Below, in pieces: positions 24,051-32,640 of a DNA stretch of 48,180 nucleotides (the first letter of the stretch is position 1; each line of letters starts with the position of its first letter). Below the pieces are notes generated by a model that was not told the origin of the DNA, ran no database searches, and saw only the letters and a list, made by a program, of their open reading frames with translations. A program made the position numbers and the translations under genes. The stretch comes from Chloroflexota bacterium (GTDB lineage Bacteria; Chloroflexota; Dehalococcoidia; CAUJGQ01). The stretch covers positions 1 to 48,180 of the forward strand of contig CAUJGQ010000029.1 in the NCBI GenBank assembly GCA_963170165.1, given 5' to 3'.

Positions 24051-24467
24051 TTGGCTTACGAGTTTGGCTTTGATGTGGTACGCCTTGAGATCGAGGAGCT
24101 GGAAACCGCGCCGGACGAGGCGCGCGAGTTCGTGATCGAGGCAATGGCCGGAGATGTGGCCGCCCACATCAATGTGGACAGCCGCGGCATGGGACAGATC
24201 CTCGCCGAGATCGAGCGGGAACAACAGGAGGCCGGCTACCGCCCCGGCGGCGCTTGGGAACCGCAACTGCCACAGATGCGCGGCTTCTTCTTCCATCCCC
24301 GTATCGTGATGAGCGTGGTACAGGCGATAGGCCCGCACGATGGTGACGAAGAGGCGGACTTCTGGGAGTTCGTTTTCGATGACGACGATGGCTCACAGGT
24401 CGTGCTGCGCATGAGTGAAACTGTCACCCAGCGGCTACAGCGGCTCATCGAATCACTACTGGTCTAG
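24051..24467 (+). CDS. hypothetical protein, unknown family
   Basis: 138 residues. Start is uncertain: TTG at 24051 opens the longest version, GTG 24075 is an alternative, and neither has a good ribosome site. The sequence is acidic with regular alternation (LEIEELETAPDEAREFVIEAMAGDVAAHINV; ADFWEFVFDDDDGSQVVLRM; RLQRLIESLLV), reading like a compact alpha/beta cytoplasmic protein; no transmembrane segment, no Cys pair, no catalytic motif. Codon pattern is like the real genes around it, which is the main reason to accept it. Lies 58 bp before tRNA-Thr on the same strand. I do not recognise it. Confidence 0.6.
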   Translation: MAYEFGFDVVRLEIEELETAPDEAREFVIEAMAGDVAAHINVDSRGMGQILAEIEREQQEAGYRPGGAWEPQLPQMRGFFFHPRIVMSVVQAIGPHDGDEEADFWEFVFDDDDGSQVVLRMSETVTQRLQRLIESLLV

Positions 24468-24524
24468 GGCCCGGTGAGCGCGGCTTGCCCCGCCCGATCC
24501 CGCACGCTATCGTTAATGCTGCGC

Positions 24525-24596
24525 GCCGGCTTAGCTCAGCGGCAGAGCAGCTGTTTCGTAAACAGCAGGTCTCCGGTTCGAATCCGGAAGCCGGCT
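24525..24596 (+). tRNA. tRNA-Thr (anticodon CGT)
   Basis: Full cloverleaf: acceptor GCCGGCT pairs with AGCCGGC; D-arm around GCTCAGCGGCAGAGC; anticodon stem GCTGT/ACAGC encloses loop TTCGTAA with anticodon CGT (reads ACG, Thr); T-arm CCGGTTCGAATCCGG. Discriminator is T24596 and CCA is not encoded (CCC follows). A terminator lies 19 bp downstream. Confidence 0.96.
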
Positions 24597-24614
24597 CCCG
24601 GTTTTGAATCTGAG

Positions 24615-24637
24615 AACCGCCCCACGAGGGCGGTTTT
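24615..24637 (+). terminator. intrinsic terminator of tRNA-Thr
   Basis: AACCGCCC (24615-24622), loop CACGA, GGGCGGTT (24628-24635) followed by TT: eight perfect base pairs and a T-stretch of four, directly downstream of the tRNA. Confidence 0.85.
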
Positions 24638-24832
24638 CGGCGTCTTCAGGGCGTTAGTACCCCTTCTACGCGCGCTGCATGCCTCCCGTGGCTCGGCCGC
24701 TCGGCCGCTCGGAGATTGCCGCCGGCGCTGCGGGTACTGGGCTGATTGTTCATCACCACTTAACACATTGGCGCCGGCGCCGCTGGAGACTGGAGGGGCC
24801 CGCCAGGCGCCAGACGGCGTGGGAGCACCTGC

Positions 24833-25438
24833 ATGATTGGATATCGCACGCAACTGCTGATCGCGTTCGCGGCTGCCGTGCTGGCCGCCGGCGCCGCTTG
24901 TTCCGGCTCGGAGGAGAAGGCGGCGCCCGCCGCCAATGTCACATCCTCTGCCACGGGCACCGCCGCCCCCGCTGAACCTGCGGGCACGGCCACCCGCACG
25001 GCAACCGCCGCGGTAACCAGCAGCGTGGCAGCCAGCACACCGGTAGCCGTGTCGGGCGCACCGGCGATCACCCGCCTCAATCTCAACACTGCCACCCCGG
25101 AGCAGTTCAAGACGATCCCGAACGTCGGCGATCGCTTCGTTCGCGAGTTCAACGAGTACCGGCCGTACAGCAGCATCCTCCAGTTTCGCCGCGAGCTGGG
25201 GAAGTACGTCAATCAGGACCAGGTGCGACAGTGGGAGCAGTACCTGTATGTGCCGGTGGACCCCAACCAGTCTGATGCCGCAACACTCCAGCAGATTCCG
25301 GGTGTCACAGAGGCGGTTGCGCAGCAACTGATCAGCGCCCGGCCGTACGCCTCGACCGATGCCTTCATAGCGAAGCTGGCGAGCGTGATCCCCTCTGCTC
25401 AGGCCGAGGCGGCACGTGGCTTCCTGGCCCCACGTTAA
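24833..25438 (+). CDS. exported helix-hairpin-helix (ComEA-like) protein, possible lipoprotein
   Basis: 201 residues. Hydrophobic N-terminus (LLIAFAAAVLAAGAAC) ends at a Cys that could be lipidated, although Gly at -3 makes the lipobox imperfect. A low-complexity Ala/Thr/Pro linker (~25-80) follows, typical of surface proteins. The C-terminal 120 residues hold two HhH units: LNLNTATPEQFKTIPNVGDRFVREFNEYRPY, the ComEA signature, and a second, weaker ATLQQIPGVTEAVAQQLISARPY. HhH units bind DNA without sequence specificity, as in ComEA uptake of DNA, or act as protein-protein modules. The next gene, a small membrane protein, starts 12 bp downstream. Confidence 0.82.
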   Translation: MIGYRTQLLIAFAAAVLAAGAACSGSEEKAAPAANVTSSATGTAAPAEPAGTATRTATAAVTSSVAASTPVAVSGAPAITRLNLNTATPEQFKTIPNVGDRFVREFNEYRPYSSILQFRRELGKYVNQDQVRQWEQYLYVPVDPNQSDAATLQQIPGVTEAVAQQLISARPYASTDAFIAKLASVIPSAQAEAARGFLAPR

Positions 25439-25450
25439 GGCGGTGAGAGC

Positions 25451-25924
25451 ATGACCACCAGCGCCGCGGATGGCCGGGGCCAGTTCGCGCCCCACTCAGC
25501 CGCCGGCAGGCTGCGCCGGCTGGCGGGCTTTCTCTACGGCCTCGCCGCCGTCATCTTCGCCGGCACAGCGATCGAGTTGCTCCTGGCCAGCCACTGGGAC
25601 GATCCCATTCAGGTTCTGCCGTTCGCGCTCTGTGCCGTCACGTTGCTCGCCATCATCTGGGCGTGGCGCCGCCCCGGCCGCGGCAACGCCTTGTTGCTCC
25701 GAGCGGTGATGGTTGTCACCATCGCAGCCAGCGGTGTGGGAGTGGCACAGCACTTCTGGGGTAACCACGAGTTTGCCCGCGAGACTCACCCGCGGGCGAG
25801 CGAACTAGACCTGCTGCGGCCGTCGCTCCAGGGGGGTGTGCCGCTGCTGGCGCCGGGTGTGCTGGCGCTTGGGGCCATCGTGGCCATCACCGCTTCCATC
25901 GCGGCAACCCCCGACGCCGGCTGA
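25451..25924 (+). CDS. small integral membrane protein, unknown
   Basis: 157 residues, ATG at 25451. Four likely transmembrane segments: LAGFLYGLAAVIFAGTAIELLL, LPFALCAVTLLAIIWAW, AVMVVTIAASGVGVA and LLAPGVLALGAIVAITASI. The loop between segments 3 and 4 has HFWGNHEFARETHPRASELD. It follows the HhH gene with a 12-bp gap and so is likely co-transcribed. No family recognised. Confidence 0.75.
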   Translation: MTTSAADGRGQFAPHSAAGRLRRLAGFLYGLAAVIFAGTAIELLLASHWDDPIQVLPFALCAVTLLAIIWAWRRPGRGNALLLRAVMVVTIAASGVGVAQHFWGNHEFARETHPRASELDLLRPSLQGGVPLLAPGVLALGAIVAITASIAATPDAG

Positions 25925-25992
25925 CACACGGGACGCAGCAGCGACCGGCAGAAAGCCGCGCCTCGCTGAGGCGATAGCGGATCGCAGGCGGC

Positions 25993-26286
25993 TTACAGCC
26001 GGTTCAGCGGACGCTGGCCACGGCCAATGAACGTTGCTTCGTCCAGCAATGCTGAGGGTTCAATCACGGCAATCTCGCCCTCCTCACCCGACGGGAATTG
26101 CAGGCGGTAGTCACCCTGCTGCATAGCGCCGGCCGGAATGATGCGATGGAGGAATCCCTGCCATCGATCCACACCAAAGGCGTCGAGGTCAGCACGGTAC
26201 CGGCAGGCAGCACGCGCAAGCGGGCTGCCATCCTTGGTCATGATGGTGACCGGCCCCTGGTACCCGCCATCAGTTCGTCGTTTCAC
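25993..26286 (-). CDS. hypothetical small protein
   Basis: 97 residues starting at GTG 26286, which has GGGAG upstream; the frame is open to 26514 but the extra part is Arg/Ser-rich and antisense-like. Sequence KRRTDGGYQGPVTIMTKDGS, then LHRIIPAGAMQQGDYRLQFPSGEEGEIAVIEPSALLDEATFIGRG suggests an all-beta fold. Its start overlaps the end of the next upstream small gene by 17 bp, which supports both being real. Unknown function. Confidence 0.6.
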   Translation of the reverse strand: MKRRTDGGYQGPVTIMTKDGSPLARAACRYRADLDAFGVDRWQGFLHRIIPAGAMQQGDYRLQFPSGEEGEIAVIEPSALLDEATFIGRGQRPLNRL

Positions 26287-26521
26287 GTGCACTCCCTTCT
26301 TCGCTGCGACCTGCCAAGCCGGCGGTGTCTGCGCCCCCTCCAAAGCTACAAGTCCCTGGCGCCGGCATCGGCTCGGGCAGCACCGGCAGCCGTAGTCGTG
26401 CGGTGCGGAAGATGACGGGCGCCGGCAACGCGTGCGCACCGGCCATCCGTTCTGACTCCACTGCCCTTGGCCCCCGTGGAACACGAATCCGTACGAGGAC
26501 GGTGCGGTCATCAAGTGCCAT
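26270..26521 (-). CDS. hypothetical small protein
   Basis: 83 residues from the ATG at 26521, preceded by GAGGTAAAG. It begins ALDDRTVLVRIRVPRGPRAV with a beta-strand look and ends in a Gly/Ala/Glu-rich tail. No family recognised. Accepted mainly because of its ribosome site and its overlap with the following gene. The 209 bp upstream (26522-26730) hold no gene I can support. Confidence 0.45.
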   Translation of the reverse strand: MALDDRTVLVRIRVPRGPRAVESERMAGAHALPAPVIFRTARLRLPVLPEPMPAPGTCSFGGGADTAGLAGRSEEGSARETTN

Positions 26522-26730
26522 CTTTACCTCTTCGTGCACGCAGCCGTCGGTCGCTGAAGTCTCGTTGACGGCTGGTTGAATTACCCTGGAGAAGGGCGCG
26601 ACGGCCTCGCGTCGCCGGCGCGGGGGTAAGAGCTGCCATGCTGCTGATCGGCGCTCACGGCAGCTCTGGTGGCGGGCCGCCGTCGCGATCAGCGATGCCG
26701 CACAGGACCGCGCGAACAACGGCGCTTGGG

Positions 26731-27066
26731 TTAGCGGGCGGTGCGGCCGGCAGCGCCCTCCAGCCGGCCGCCGCCTTGGGCTCGGAAGCAGCCGGAGCAG
26801 TAGACCGGCTTGTCACCGCGCGGCTGGAACGGCACACGCGCTTCGTTACCACAGGAAGCGCAGGTAACCGCAAACATAGGCCGGCTGTCGCCATAACTGC
26901 CATGGCCGGAGCGATCACGCTGGGCCTTGCGCGCCGCGCGGCACTCGGGGCAGCGGCCCGGGTCATTGGTGAAGCCCTTGCTCGCGTGGAACTCCTGCTC
27001 ACCGCTGGTGAAGACGAAGCGGGCGCCACATTCAGAGCAGGTAAGGGTACGGTCCGGGTAGGACAT
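26731..27066 (-). CDS. CxxC-type zinc-ribbon domain protein
   Basis: 111 residues, ATG at 27066. Two zinc sites: LTCSECGARFVFTSGEQEF with CPEC ~20 residues later, and VTCASCGNEARVPF with YCSGC. This is the small 'probable zinc-ribbon' family with the EFHASKGFTNDPGRCPECRAARK signature, which often ends in a Gly/Arg-rich tail as here. Probably binds nucleic acid or a translation/stress partner; biochemistry unknown. Abundant in Chloroflexota as far as I recall. Confidence 0.88.
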   Translation of the reverse strand: MSYPDRTLTCSECGARFVFTSGEQEFHASKGFTNDPGRCPECRAARKAQRDRSGHGSYGDSRPMFAVTCASCGNEARVPFQPRGDKPVYCSGCFRAQGGGRLEGAAGRTAR

Positions 27067-27449
27067 GGGGACGACCTCCGTCGATACTAAGGAGATACGC
27101 TTCGGTCGTCGGTGCGAGTGTCAAGGTGCGTACGGAGGAACGTCCTGCGCAGACCGGGACGCGACTGGGAAGGTTCGCCTGCGGCAATTCTACCACAAAC
27201 CATTACGACACGCCGGCAGGGTAACCGGCGCGGACAACGTACCCGCGAGCAGGCACTTGGAGTGCTCACCGCATCGCCGGTGGCCATGCACCCAGCCGGC
27301 CGGCCCGACGGATCGGGCTGCACGTTTCCCGAACCCCACAGCCGCCGGCCTGCAACGCGTCAGACGCAATGACGCTCGTGATCACCAGCGCCGGCCATCA
27401 CTCCAATCGCTGTGCTGGGCGGTTGAGGGGATGCCGTCGTTTGACCACC
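27067..27449. other. gene-free stretch
   Basis: 383 bp without a frame I can support; the open frames here are Arg/Pro/Ala-rich and have no ribosome sites. It should contain the promoter of the zinc-ribbon gene on the minus strand; a TAGAAT at 27186-27191 area resembles a -10 box, but no matching -35 is found. Confidence 0.4.
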
Positions 27450-27626
27450 CTACGGCACAGTCCGTACCGGCGGAGGGAGATCCGGGGTGGGGATGGGCTC
27501 GCCGGGCGGCGGCATTGGCACGGGCTCCGGCCACGGCTCGGGCTGGGGGACGGGCGGGCCAGGATTGGGGTCCGGCTGCGGCTCTGGCGGCAGCACCACC
27601 GCGCTCTTCCACCGTCGTTCTGGCAT
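27450..27626 (-). CDS. proline-rich 58-residue protein
   Basis: ATG at 27626 with AGAGGCGAAG just upstream; stop TAG at 27452-27450. After a short basic start (PERRWKSAVVL) the protein is almost a Pro-Glu/Pro-x repeat: PPEPQPDPNPGPPVPQPEPW and PEPVPMPPPGEPIPTPDLPP. More than 40% proline. It follows the PRC-like gene by 17 bp in the same direction, so it probably belongs to that small operon. Such sequences form extended polyproline-II stretches and may be a spacer or interaction peptide; a spurious frame is possible but proline-rich antisense would not also give the start, ribosome site and close spacing. Confidence 0.5.
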   Translation of the reverse strand: MPERRWKSAVVLPPEPQPDPNPGPPVPQPEPWPEPVPMPPPGEPIPTPDLPPPVRTVP

Positions 27627-27643
27627 CTTCGCCTCTTCTGCGG

Positions 27644-27889
27644 CTACAGGATCACGTCTCCGGCCGGCCGCCTGCTCTCCGGCCCTTTGCGTTTGAGGTC
27701 ATCGAGCCTGTCGCCGGTGACGCGCAGGCGAACGGTGCGCTCACCCGACTCTAGTACTGCGTCCATCCCCAGCCAGTAGTCCGGCGCTGCCGGAGCATTG
27801 ACCTGAAAGCAATCGCCGCTGACATCCTTGACCGTGCCGAGGTCATCCCCGGCGATGGTCACCACCCGGGTGCCTGTGGCTACCGTCAT
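27644..27889 (-). CDS. PRC-barrel/DUF2171-like small protein
   Basis: 81 residues. VVTIAGDDLGTVKDVSGDCFQVNAP followed by DYWLGMDAVLESGERTVRL matches by eye the 'G..IG.V..V..DYFKVDAP...DYWLP.D.V' pattern of PRC-barrel-like proteins found with stress genes. It starts 8 bp after the plasmid-stabilisation-like gene, so those two and the proline-rich gene form a compact operon. Function unknown. Confidence 0.75.
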   Translation of the reverse strand: MTVATGTRVVTIAGDDLGTVKDVSGDCFQVNAPAAPDYWLGMDAVLESGERTVRLRVTGDRLDDLKRKGPESRRPAGDVIL

Positions 27890-27897
27890 CGCTCACC

Positions 27898-28068
27898 TCA
27901 CGCACCCTTGCGGTGACCTTCATCGTTGTGCTGCTTCATCACCGTCCGCGCGGCCACCTCTTCGGCACGGTCACCATAGCGGCCGGAGCGCTCCGCGGAC
28001 TCCTTGATGTGTTCATACTGGCGCTGCTCTTTATCAGACACGCCGCGCAGATGTTTCTTGCCTGGCAT
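27898..28068 (-). CDS. small plasmid-stabilisation-like / stress protein
   Basis: 56 residues from the ATG at 28068, with AAAGGAG upstream. Sequence SDKEQRQYEHIKESAERSGR, then RAEEVAARTVMKQHNDEG, is the short, highly charged helical family often labelled 'plasmid stabilization protein' and common on chromosomes of many soil bacteria. No experimental role is known to me. First gene of the small minus-strand operon. Confidence 0.8.
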   Translation of the reverse strand: MPGKKHLRGVSDKEQRQYEHIKESAERSGRYGDRAEEVAARTVMKQHNDEGHRKGA

Positions 28069-28385
28069 GGCTGCTCCTTTGCGATGCGGGCGAGATGGCT
28101 GACAACTGCTCGTCATGGCTACCGGCCGTTACCGGGCCGCCATGATGGCGTTGCAGTCGCTGCGGGTCTGCCGTTGAAGGTGACGGGTTCCTCGCGTGCG
28201 AGCCGTGTAACGTCAGTATCGCGCCCACCGCCCGGGCAAACGCCCCCCAGTCGCGGTAGGTCCGGCTGTCGCCGCACCGAAGTAACCACCCACACCCGAC
28301 AGCGCTCACGGCAGTTGCCCGATAGACGGCCGGGTCATCCGCGGTCACGCTCCAGGTAGAGGCGTCAGCCGAAGGGAGGCCGGCG
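28069..28385. other. divergent intergenic region
   Basis: 317 bp between the stress-type operon (minus) and a membrane protein gene (plus). No gene seen. Should carry both promoters; a GGGAGG ribosome site is at the plus-strand end before 28386. No operator or hairpin stands out. Confidence 0.5.
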
Positions 28386-29339
28386 ATGGTTGCCACACTG
28401 CCCGCGCCCCCCGCACACGCACCGATTCCAGACCTCCCACGCCGCGCCGCACTGGTGACGGCGGGGCTCATGGGAGTTGCTGTTGCCCTGGCCGTGATCC
28501 TAGGGGCCATCCCGACGGCACGGGATATCTGGGTGAAAGAAGCCAATGAGGCGGATCTGGCCCTGCCTGCCCTGTGGTTGGCCGGCATCGCCAACCTGGT
28601 AGTAGCAGCTCTCCTGATCGCCGTGGCATGGCTCCGGCTGTTGCAGCATCGAGCCGTGCGCGTCGCGTTGGCGGTACTGGGGATCGGTGCGCTGCTCCAG
28701 GCGCTTGGCCTGCTGGACGCAGCGGCGGCCTCGGGCGGGCGCGATCCACGCCTGGCAGACGGCATCCGCTGGACCCGCGCGGCCGCGCTCGGCGATGTCT
28801 CGGTGGGATTGTTGATGCTGTTCGCTGCCGTGCCACCACGGCGGCTGCTGCGCTGGGCGCGAAGCCATGCCCGCACGCTGCGGGGGGTATTCAGCGCGCT
28901 GCTGATCACGTTTGCCTTCTCAGCCCTGCTGGCCGCTGGGCCGGAGGTTCTGGCGGCAGTGCTCACCGCAGCCCTGTTGGGGGCGGGGGCGCTCACGCTG
29001 TGGCGGCATACCCAGCCGGCGACGCTGCCATCCATCCCGGGGATGCCGGTCACCCGGCCTGGCCGCTGGGCGGTAGCGCTGCTGAGCGGCTTCCTGTTCG
29101 CCTTCGCCGTGTTCCTGTGGGCGATTGCACTAGGCGCGCGCGGCGGTGAGACGTTCTTCTCTAACCCCTTCCTTTCCCTGTCACTGCTAACCGCGGGCGT
29201 GCTGGCAATCGCGGCCGGGTTGGTGGCAGCGGTAGCAGTGATCACCCAACGGGAACGCGCGCCGCTGGCCCTCTTCGCACTGGCGCTGGGCACGCTGGTG
29301 GCACTGTTCGGCGCTGCTGAGGTGCTGTTTCCCCATTAG
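28386..29339 (+). CDS. multi-span integral membrane protein, unknown
   Basis: 317 residues, ATG at 28386 with GGGAGG upstream. About eight to nine hydrophobic segments (ALVTAGLMGVAVALAVILGA; LWLAGIANLVVAALLIAVAW; VALAVLGIGALLQALGLL; LGDVSVGLLMLFAAV; and further segments up to the C-terminal LALGTLVALFGAAEVL). Loops are short, with no conserved charged pair or heme His pattern that I recognise. A long frame on the opposite strand (28034-29293) is its antisense shadow. Stands alone; converges with the repair operon. Confidence 0.8.
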   Translation: MVATLPAPPAHAPIPDLPRRAALVTAGLMGVAVALAVILGAIPTARDIWVKEANEADLALPALWLAGIANLVVAALLIAVAWLRLLQHRAVRVALAVLGIGALLQALGLLDAAAASGGRDPRLADGIRWTRAAALGDVSVGLLMLFAAVPPRRLLRWARSHARTLRGVFSALLITFAFSALLAAGPEVLAAVLTAALLGAGALTLWRHTQPATLPSIPGMPVTRPGRWAVALLSGFLFAFAVFLWAIALGARGGETFFSNPFLSLSLLTAGVLAIAAGLVAAVAVITQRERAPLALFALALGTLVALFGAAEVLFPH

Positions 29340-29508
29340 CCGGGCGCCGCGCGACGATTACTGTGCCGCCTTCGACCAGCGTAGCAGCGAGCGGCATAGG
29401 ACGGCCGGTACGAACGCCCTCGCCGCCCTGCCGGCCTGGCTGCCGGCGGGCCCCGTGGATGGAAAACAGGGCCAGTGTCAGAGATCACTCGGGGCCGGCG
29501 TGACCTGC

Positions 29509-32500
29509 TCAGCGCTCCGCAATCCGCTCAGCCTCGGCGGTGGCCAGGAACAACAGCCAAATCTCGGTGACGGGGCGGCCCAGCCGTTCGCTGATGGTGG
29601 CGGCAAGCAGGCGAGCGGCGGGTTCGTCACGCGGTTCATCGGGCAGCCGGTAGCACACCAGTGCGTAGCCGCCGGACGTGGCATACAGCAGGTCGATCCG
29701 ATCATGGCCCAGCGGGCGGTTCCACAGTGCCCGCGGGTCACGGGCGGCAGCGCGCAGCGGAGGTGTGTCCAGGCAGGCACGGAGCAACGCTGCCACCGCA
29801 CTGGTCTGGGGCGCCATTGCCTCATTCTCGGCGGCATCGGCAGCGGCCGAGGTTACGGCATCTGCGCCGTCGAGTTCGCCTGCCAGTTGGTCCAGCGCGT
29901 CGCGCACCGCCCGTGCCGGGCCGGTCGCGTCCGGTTGATCCGCCGCTGCCACGGCGCCACCCCATCGTGCAGCCCTGGCCGCCTGCCAGGCCTGACGTTC
30001 GGCCAGCGCCTGTGCCGATTCGGGACCGGTGGTGATCGTAAGCCGCATGGCGGGCACCTCCGCCGGCTCACGCCAAAGATCCGCCGCGTCGAGATCCAGC
30101 ACATCGCCGGATGCCACCGCTAACCCCAGCTCCGCGACGCTGCCCGGGTGGACGGGGATGACCAGATGATCCGCAGCGCGTGTGCAGGCGACGTACAGCA
30201 GCCGCCGCCGCTCGGCTTCAGCATGGCGTAGATCGCGTGCGGAAGCATCGTCGTAGCCGGGTGTGCGAAAGATGGTGGACTCGTCGCCCGCCCGCAGGTC
30301 GATGATGCCAGTCACGCGGTCCACGACGCAGGGCTCGGGCCGGCTCCGCGCGCGGGTGTTGGCCAGCACCACGACCGGAAACTCCAGCCCCTTGGCCGCG
30401 TGCATCGTCATCAGCCGTACGGCGTCCGCCCCCTCCTCGGAGATGGCCACGTCGGATTCGCGGGCGGTGCGCGCCCGTGCCCCCGCCAGCCAGCGCACAA
30501 AGGCACGAAACGGCCGGCCGGCGCCACCAAACGCCCGCGCCTGCTCCATCACCTTAAACAGGTTCCCCGCCGCCTGCTCCCCACCGTCAGCCAGCAGCGC
30601 CAGCTCCGCCATCCGCGCGCCGGCAATCAGCCGCTCGACGACCTGCGCCGGCGGGTCCACATTCCGGCGGTCGTGCAGATCGCGCAGCAGGGCGAAGGCG
30701 GCGCGGAGGTGCGGCCACTCCGCGTCTGGCTGCGTGAGGTAGTCCAACCGCCCGCCGCTGTCCACGTACAGGAACAGCTCTTCCTGGGTGAAGCCGAACG
30801 GCGCAGAAAGCAGCGTGGCGGTGAGGGCGATACCGTCGGTGGGGTCGTCCACCGCAGTTAGCGCGTTCGTCAGGTCGCGCACCTCCTGGCGGTCATAGAA
30901 CAGGCGCCCGCCTTCCATGCGGTATGGCACCCCGGCTTCACGCAGGGCATCCTCGAACAGGTCCACGTCGGTCATCGCGCCGAACAGCAGCGCCACGTCA
31001 CCGTAGCGCAGCGGGCGCGTGCCGCCTGTACCCCGCTCGCGCACCGGCCAGTGCTGCTCCTCCACCGCCCGGCGCAGCAGCCGCGCCACCGCGCCCGCCT
31101 CCAGCCGCCGCCGGGTACGGGCATCGGGTGGCCTGCCGCTGCCGGTGTCTGCGGGCAGGTGCAGCGCGATCACGCGCGGATGCGGCCACTGTGGATCGGC
31201 CGCAATCGCCGGTTCCAGCGGGTCATACGCCGCCTGATACGGTGGGTCACCCGGCCCCATCAACTGGGAGAACAGGCGGTTAACCCAGCCGATCAGCGGT
31301 GGCGCGCTGCGAAAGTTCTGGGTGATCGCCAGCGATTCCCCACCGGCCGCTGTGACCAGCCCGTGCAGCGCAAAGTACACGGACAGATCGGCACGACGGA
31401 ACCGGTAGATCGCCTGCTTGGGGTCACCGACGATGAACAGCCGGCCGGGCGCCGGTTGCGCCTGCTGCCAGCGCCGTGCGTGAGCGCCGTCCTCGGCAAG
31501 GAAGGCGACGATCTCTGCTTGCAGCGGGTCGGTATCCTGCACCTCATCCACCAGCAAGTACCGAAACCGGCGCTGGAAGGTCGCGCGTACAGCTGGATGA
31601 TCGCGTAACAACCCGCGCGCCCACACCAGCAGATCCTGGAACTCGGCTTTGCCCTCTTCGCGCCGTACCGCCTCATACCAGCGCACGAAGCCGGCCAGCC
31701 AGCCCATCACTGCCACCGTGGCCGACTGCCCCAGCGCCTGGCGCGCCTCCTGCAACTGGTGGTTGAGGTCCGTGCACAGTTCTTTCTGGCGGGCGCCAGC
31801 ACTGCCTTCCCAGTTGCGCTGGTTGCCCTTCGGCTTGAACGGCTCCAGGTGCGCCAGCAGCCGCTCAAGCGCCGGGGGGCTGGCCCGCAGGGCGATGTCG
31901 CGCCAGCGCAGCAATCCACGGATCTGGCGGGCGCCGGCGTCCTGCTCGCTGCGGCAGCGCGACAGAAGCTGCTCCAGCTCCTGCAGGATGGGCAGCGCTC
32001 CAGCCGGGAACGTTGCCACCGGCGGCGGGACGGCTGCAGTCTGCTCAGATAGGAGGTCGCGCTCCTGATGCAGCCACAACGCCATCTGCTGGAGATGCTC
32101 GATGCGCATCCCGAGATTGAGCGCCCGGCGGGCAGCCGCGGGCGCTCCCGAAAGTTCCGCGTCCAGCCATTCTTCCCACCGCCGCTCAAACTCCAGCGTG
32201 GCCGTCAGGTCATCCATCACGCTGAAGTCGGGATCGAGACCCACCTCCAACGGCCGCTCGCGCAGCAGGCCCTGGGCAAAGGCATGGATCGTGCTGATCT
32301 GCGCCTGGTCGAACCGGTCGAGCGCGGCCCGCAGCCGGGTCCGCTCGTCAGCGACCGCTACCCGGGCGGCGGTGTCCAGCTTGGCGCGCAGCCGTGCGCG
32401 TAGCTCGGCGGCTGCTTTCTCGGTGAAGGTGATGGCCACAATTGCGGGGATGGTTGCGGCGCCGCTGCGGAGCGTGTGCAGGATGCGCTCCACCATCAGC

Positions 32501-32640
32501 GTCGTCTTGCCGGTGCCGGCTCCGGCCTCTACCACGAGCGTGGCGGCAAGATCCGCGCGGGCACGGGCGCGGGCCGGCTCATCACGAGCCAGCAGGCTCG
32601 CCGCCGCTGCGTCCCCGAGTCCCTCCGGCGGGGCCGTCAT
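29509..32640 (-). CDS. addA: AddA-like UvrD-family helicase with degenerate C-terminal nuclease domain
   Basis: 1043 residues. SF1A helicase: Walker A EAGAGTGKTT at 38-47, motif Ia AITFTEKAAAEL, STIHAFAQGLL, motif II LLVDEVQDTDP, motif III/IV GDPKQAIYRFRRAD and ITQNFRSAPPLI, motif V/VI VRLMTMHAAKGLEFPVV and LYVACTRAADHLV. At the C-terminus, where AddA normally carries a RecB-type nuclease (DLLF...VDYKT), the sequence reads IDLLYATSGGYALVCYRLPDE: Asp-x-Lys is Cys-x-Arg, so the nuclease is probably dead, as is the GTLVH-type motif. Its ATG overlaps the stop of the AddB-like gene (ATGA). Acts with that protein to unwind and resect double-strand ends. Confidence 0.93.
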   Translation of the reverse strand: MTAPPEGLGDAAAASLLARDEPARARARADLAATLVVEAGAGTGKTTLMVERILHTLRSGAATIPAIVAITFTEKAAAELRARLRAKLDTAARVAVADERTRLRAALDRFDQAQISTIHAFAQGLLRERPLEVGLDPDFSVMDDLTATLEFERRWEEWLDAELSGAPAAARRALNLGMRIEHLQQMALWLHQERDLLSEQTAAVPPPVATFPAGALPILQELEQLLSRCRSEQDAGARQIRGLLRWRDIALRASPPALERLLAHLEPFKPKGNQRNWEGSAGARQKELCTDLNHQLQEARQALGQSATVAVMGWLAGFVRWYEAVRREEGKAEFQDLLVWARGLLRDHPAVRATFQRRFRYLLVDEVQDTDPLQAEIVAFLAEDGAHARRWQQAQPAPGRLFIVGDPKQAIYRFRRADLSVYFALHGLVTAAGGESLAITQNFRSAPPLIGWVNRLFSQLMGPGDPPYQAAYDPLEPAIAADPQWPHPRVIALHLPADTGSGRPPDARTRRRLEAGAVARLLRRAVEEQHWPVRERGTGGTRPLRYGDVALLFGAMTDVDLFEDALREAGVPYRMEGGRLFYDRQEVRDLTNALTAVDDPTDGIALTATLLSAPFGFTQEELFLYVDSGGRLDYLTQPDAEWPHLRAAFALLRDLHDRRNVDPPAQVVERLIAGARMAELALLADGGEQAAGNLFKVMEQARAFGGAGRPFRAFVRWLAGARARTARESDVAISEEGADAVRLMTMHAAKGLEFPVVVLANTRARSRPEPCVVDRVTGIIDLRAGDESTIFRTPGYDDASARDLRHAEAERRRLLYVACTRAADHLVIPVHPGSVAELGLAVASGDVLDLDAADLWREPAEVPAMRLTITTGPESAQALAERQAWQAARAARWGGAVAAADQPDATGPARAVRDALDQLAGELDGADAVTSAAADAAENEAMAPQTSAVAALLRACLDTPPLRAAARDPRALWNRPLGHDRIDLLYATSGGYALVCYRLPDEPRDEPAARLLAATISERLGRPVTEIWLLFLATAEAERIAER

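Noticed and set aside
24525-24596. tRNA-Thr as an integration site of a mobile island
   Set aside because: No integrase gene nearby and no second copy of the tRNA 3' end noticed; flanking genes look chromosomal.
28034-29293. 419-codon open frame on the minus strand
   Set aside because: Ala/Ser/Arg-rich antisense of the multi-span membrane protein; the plus-strand frame has the ribosome site and hydrophobic pattern.
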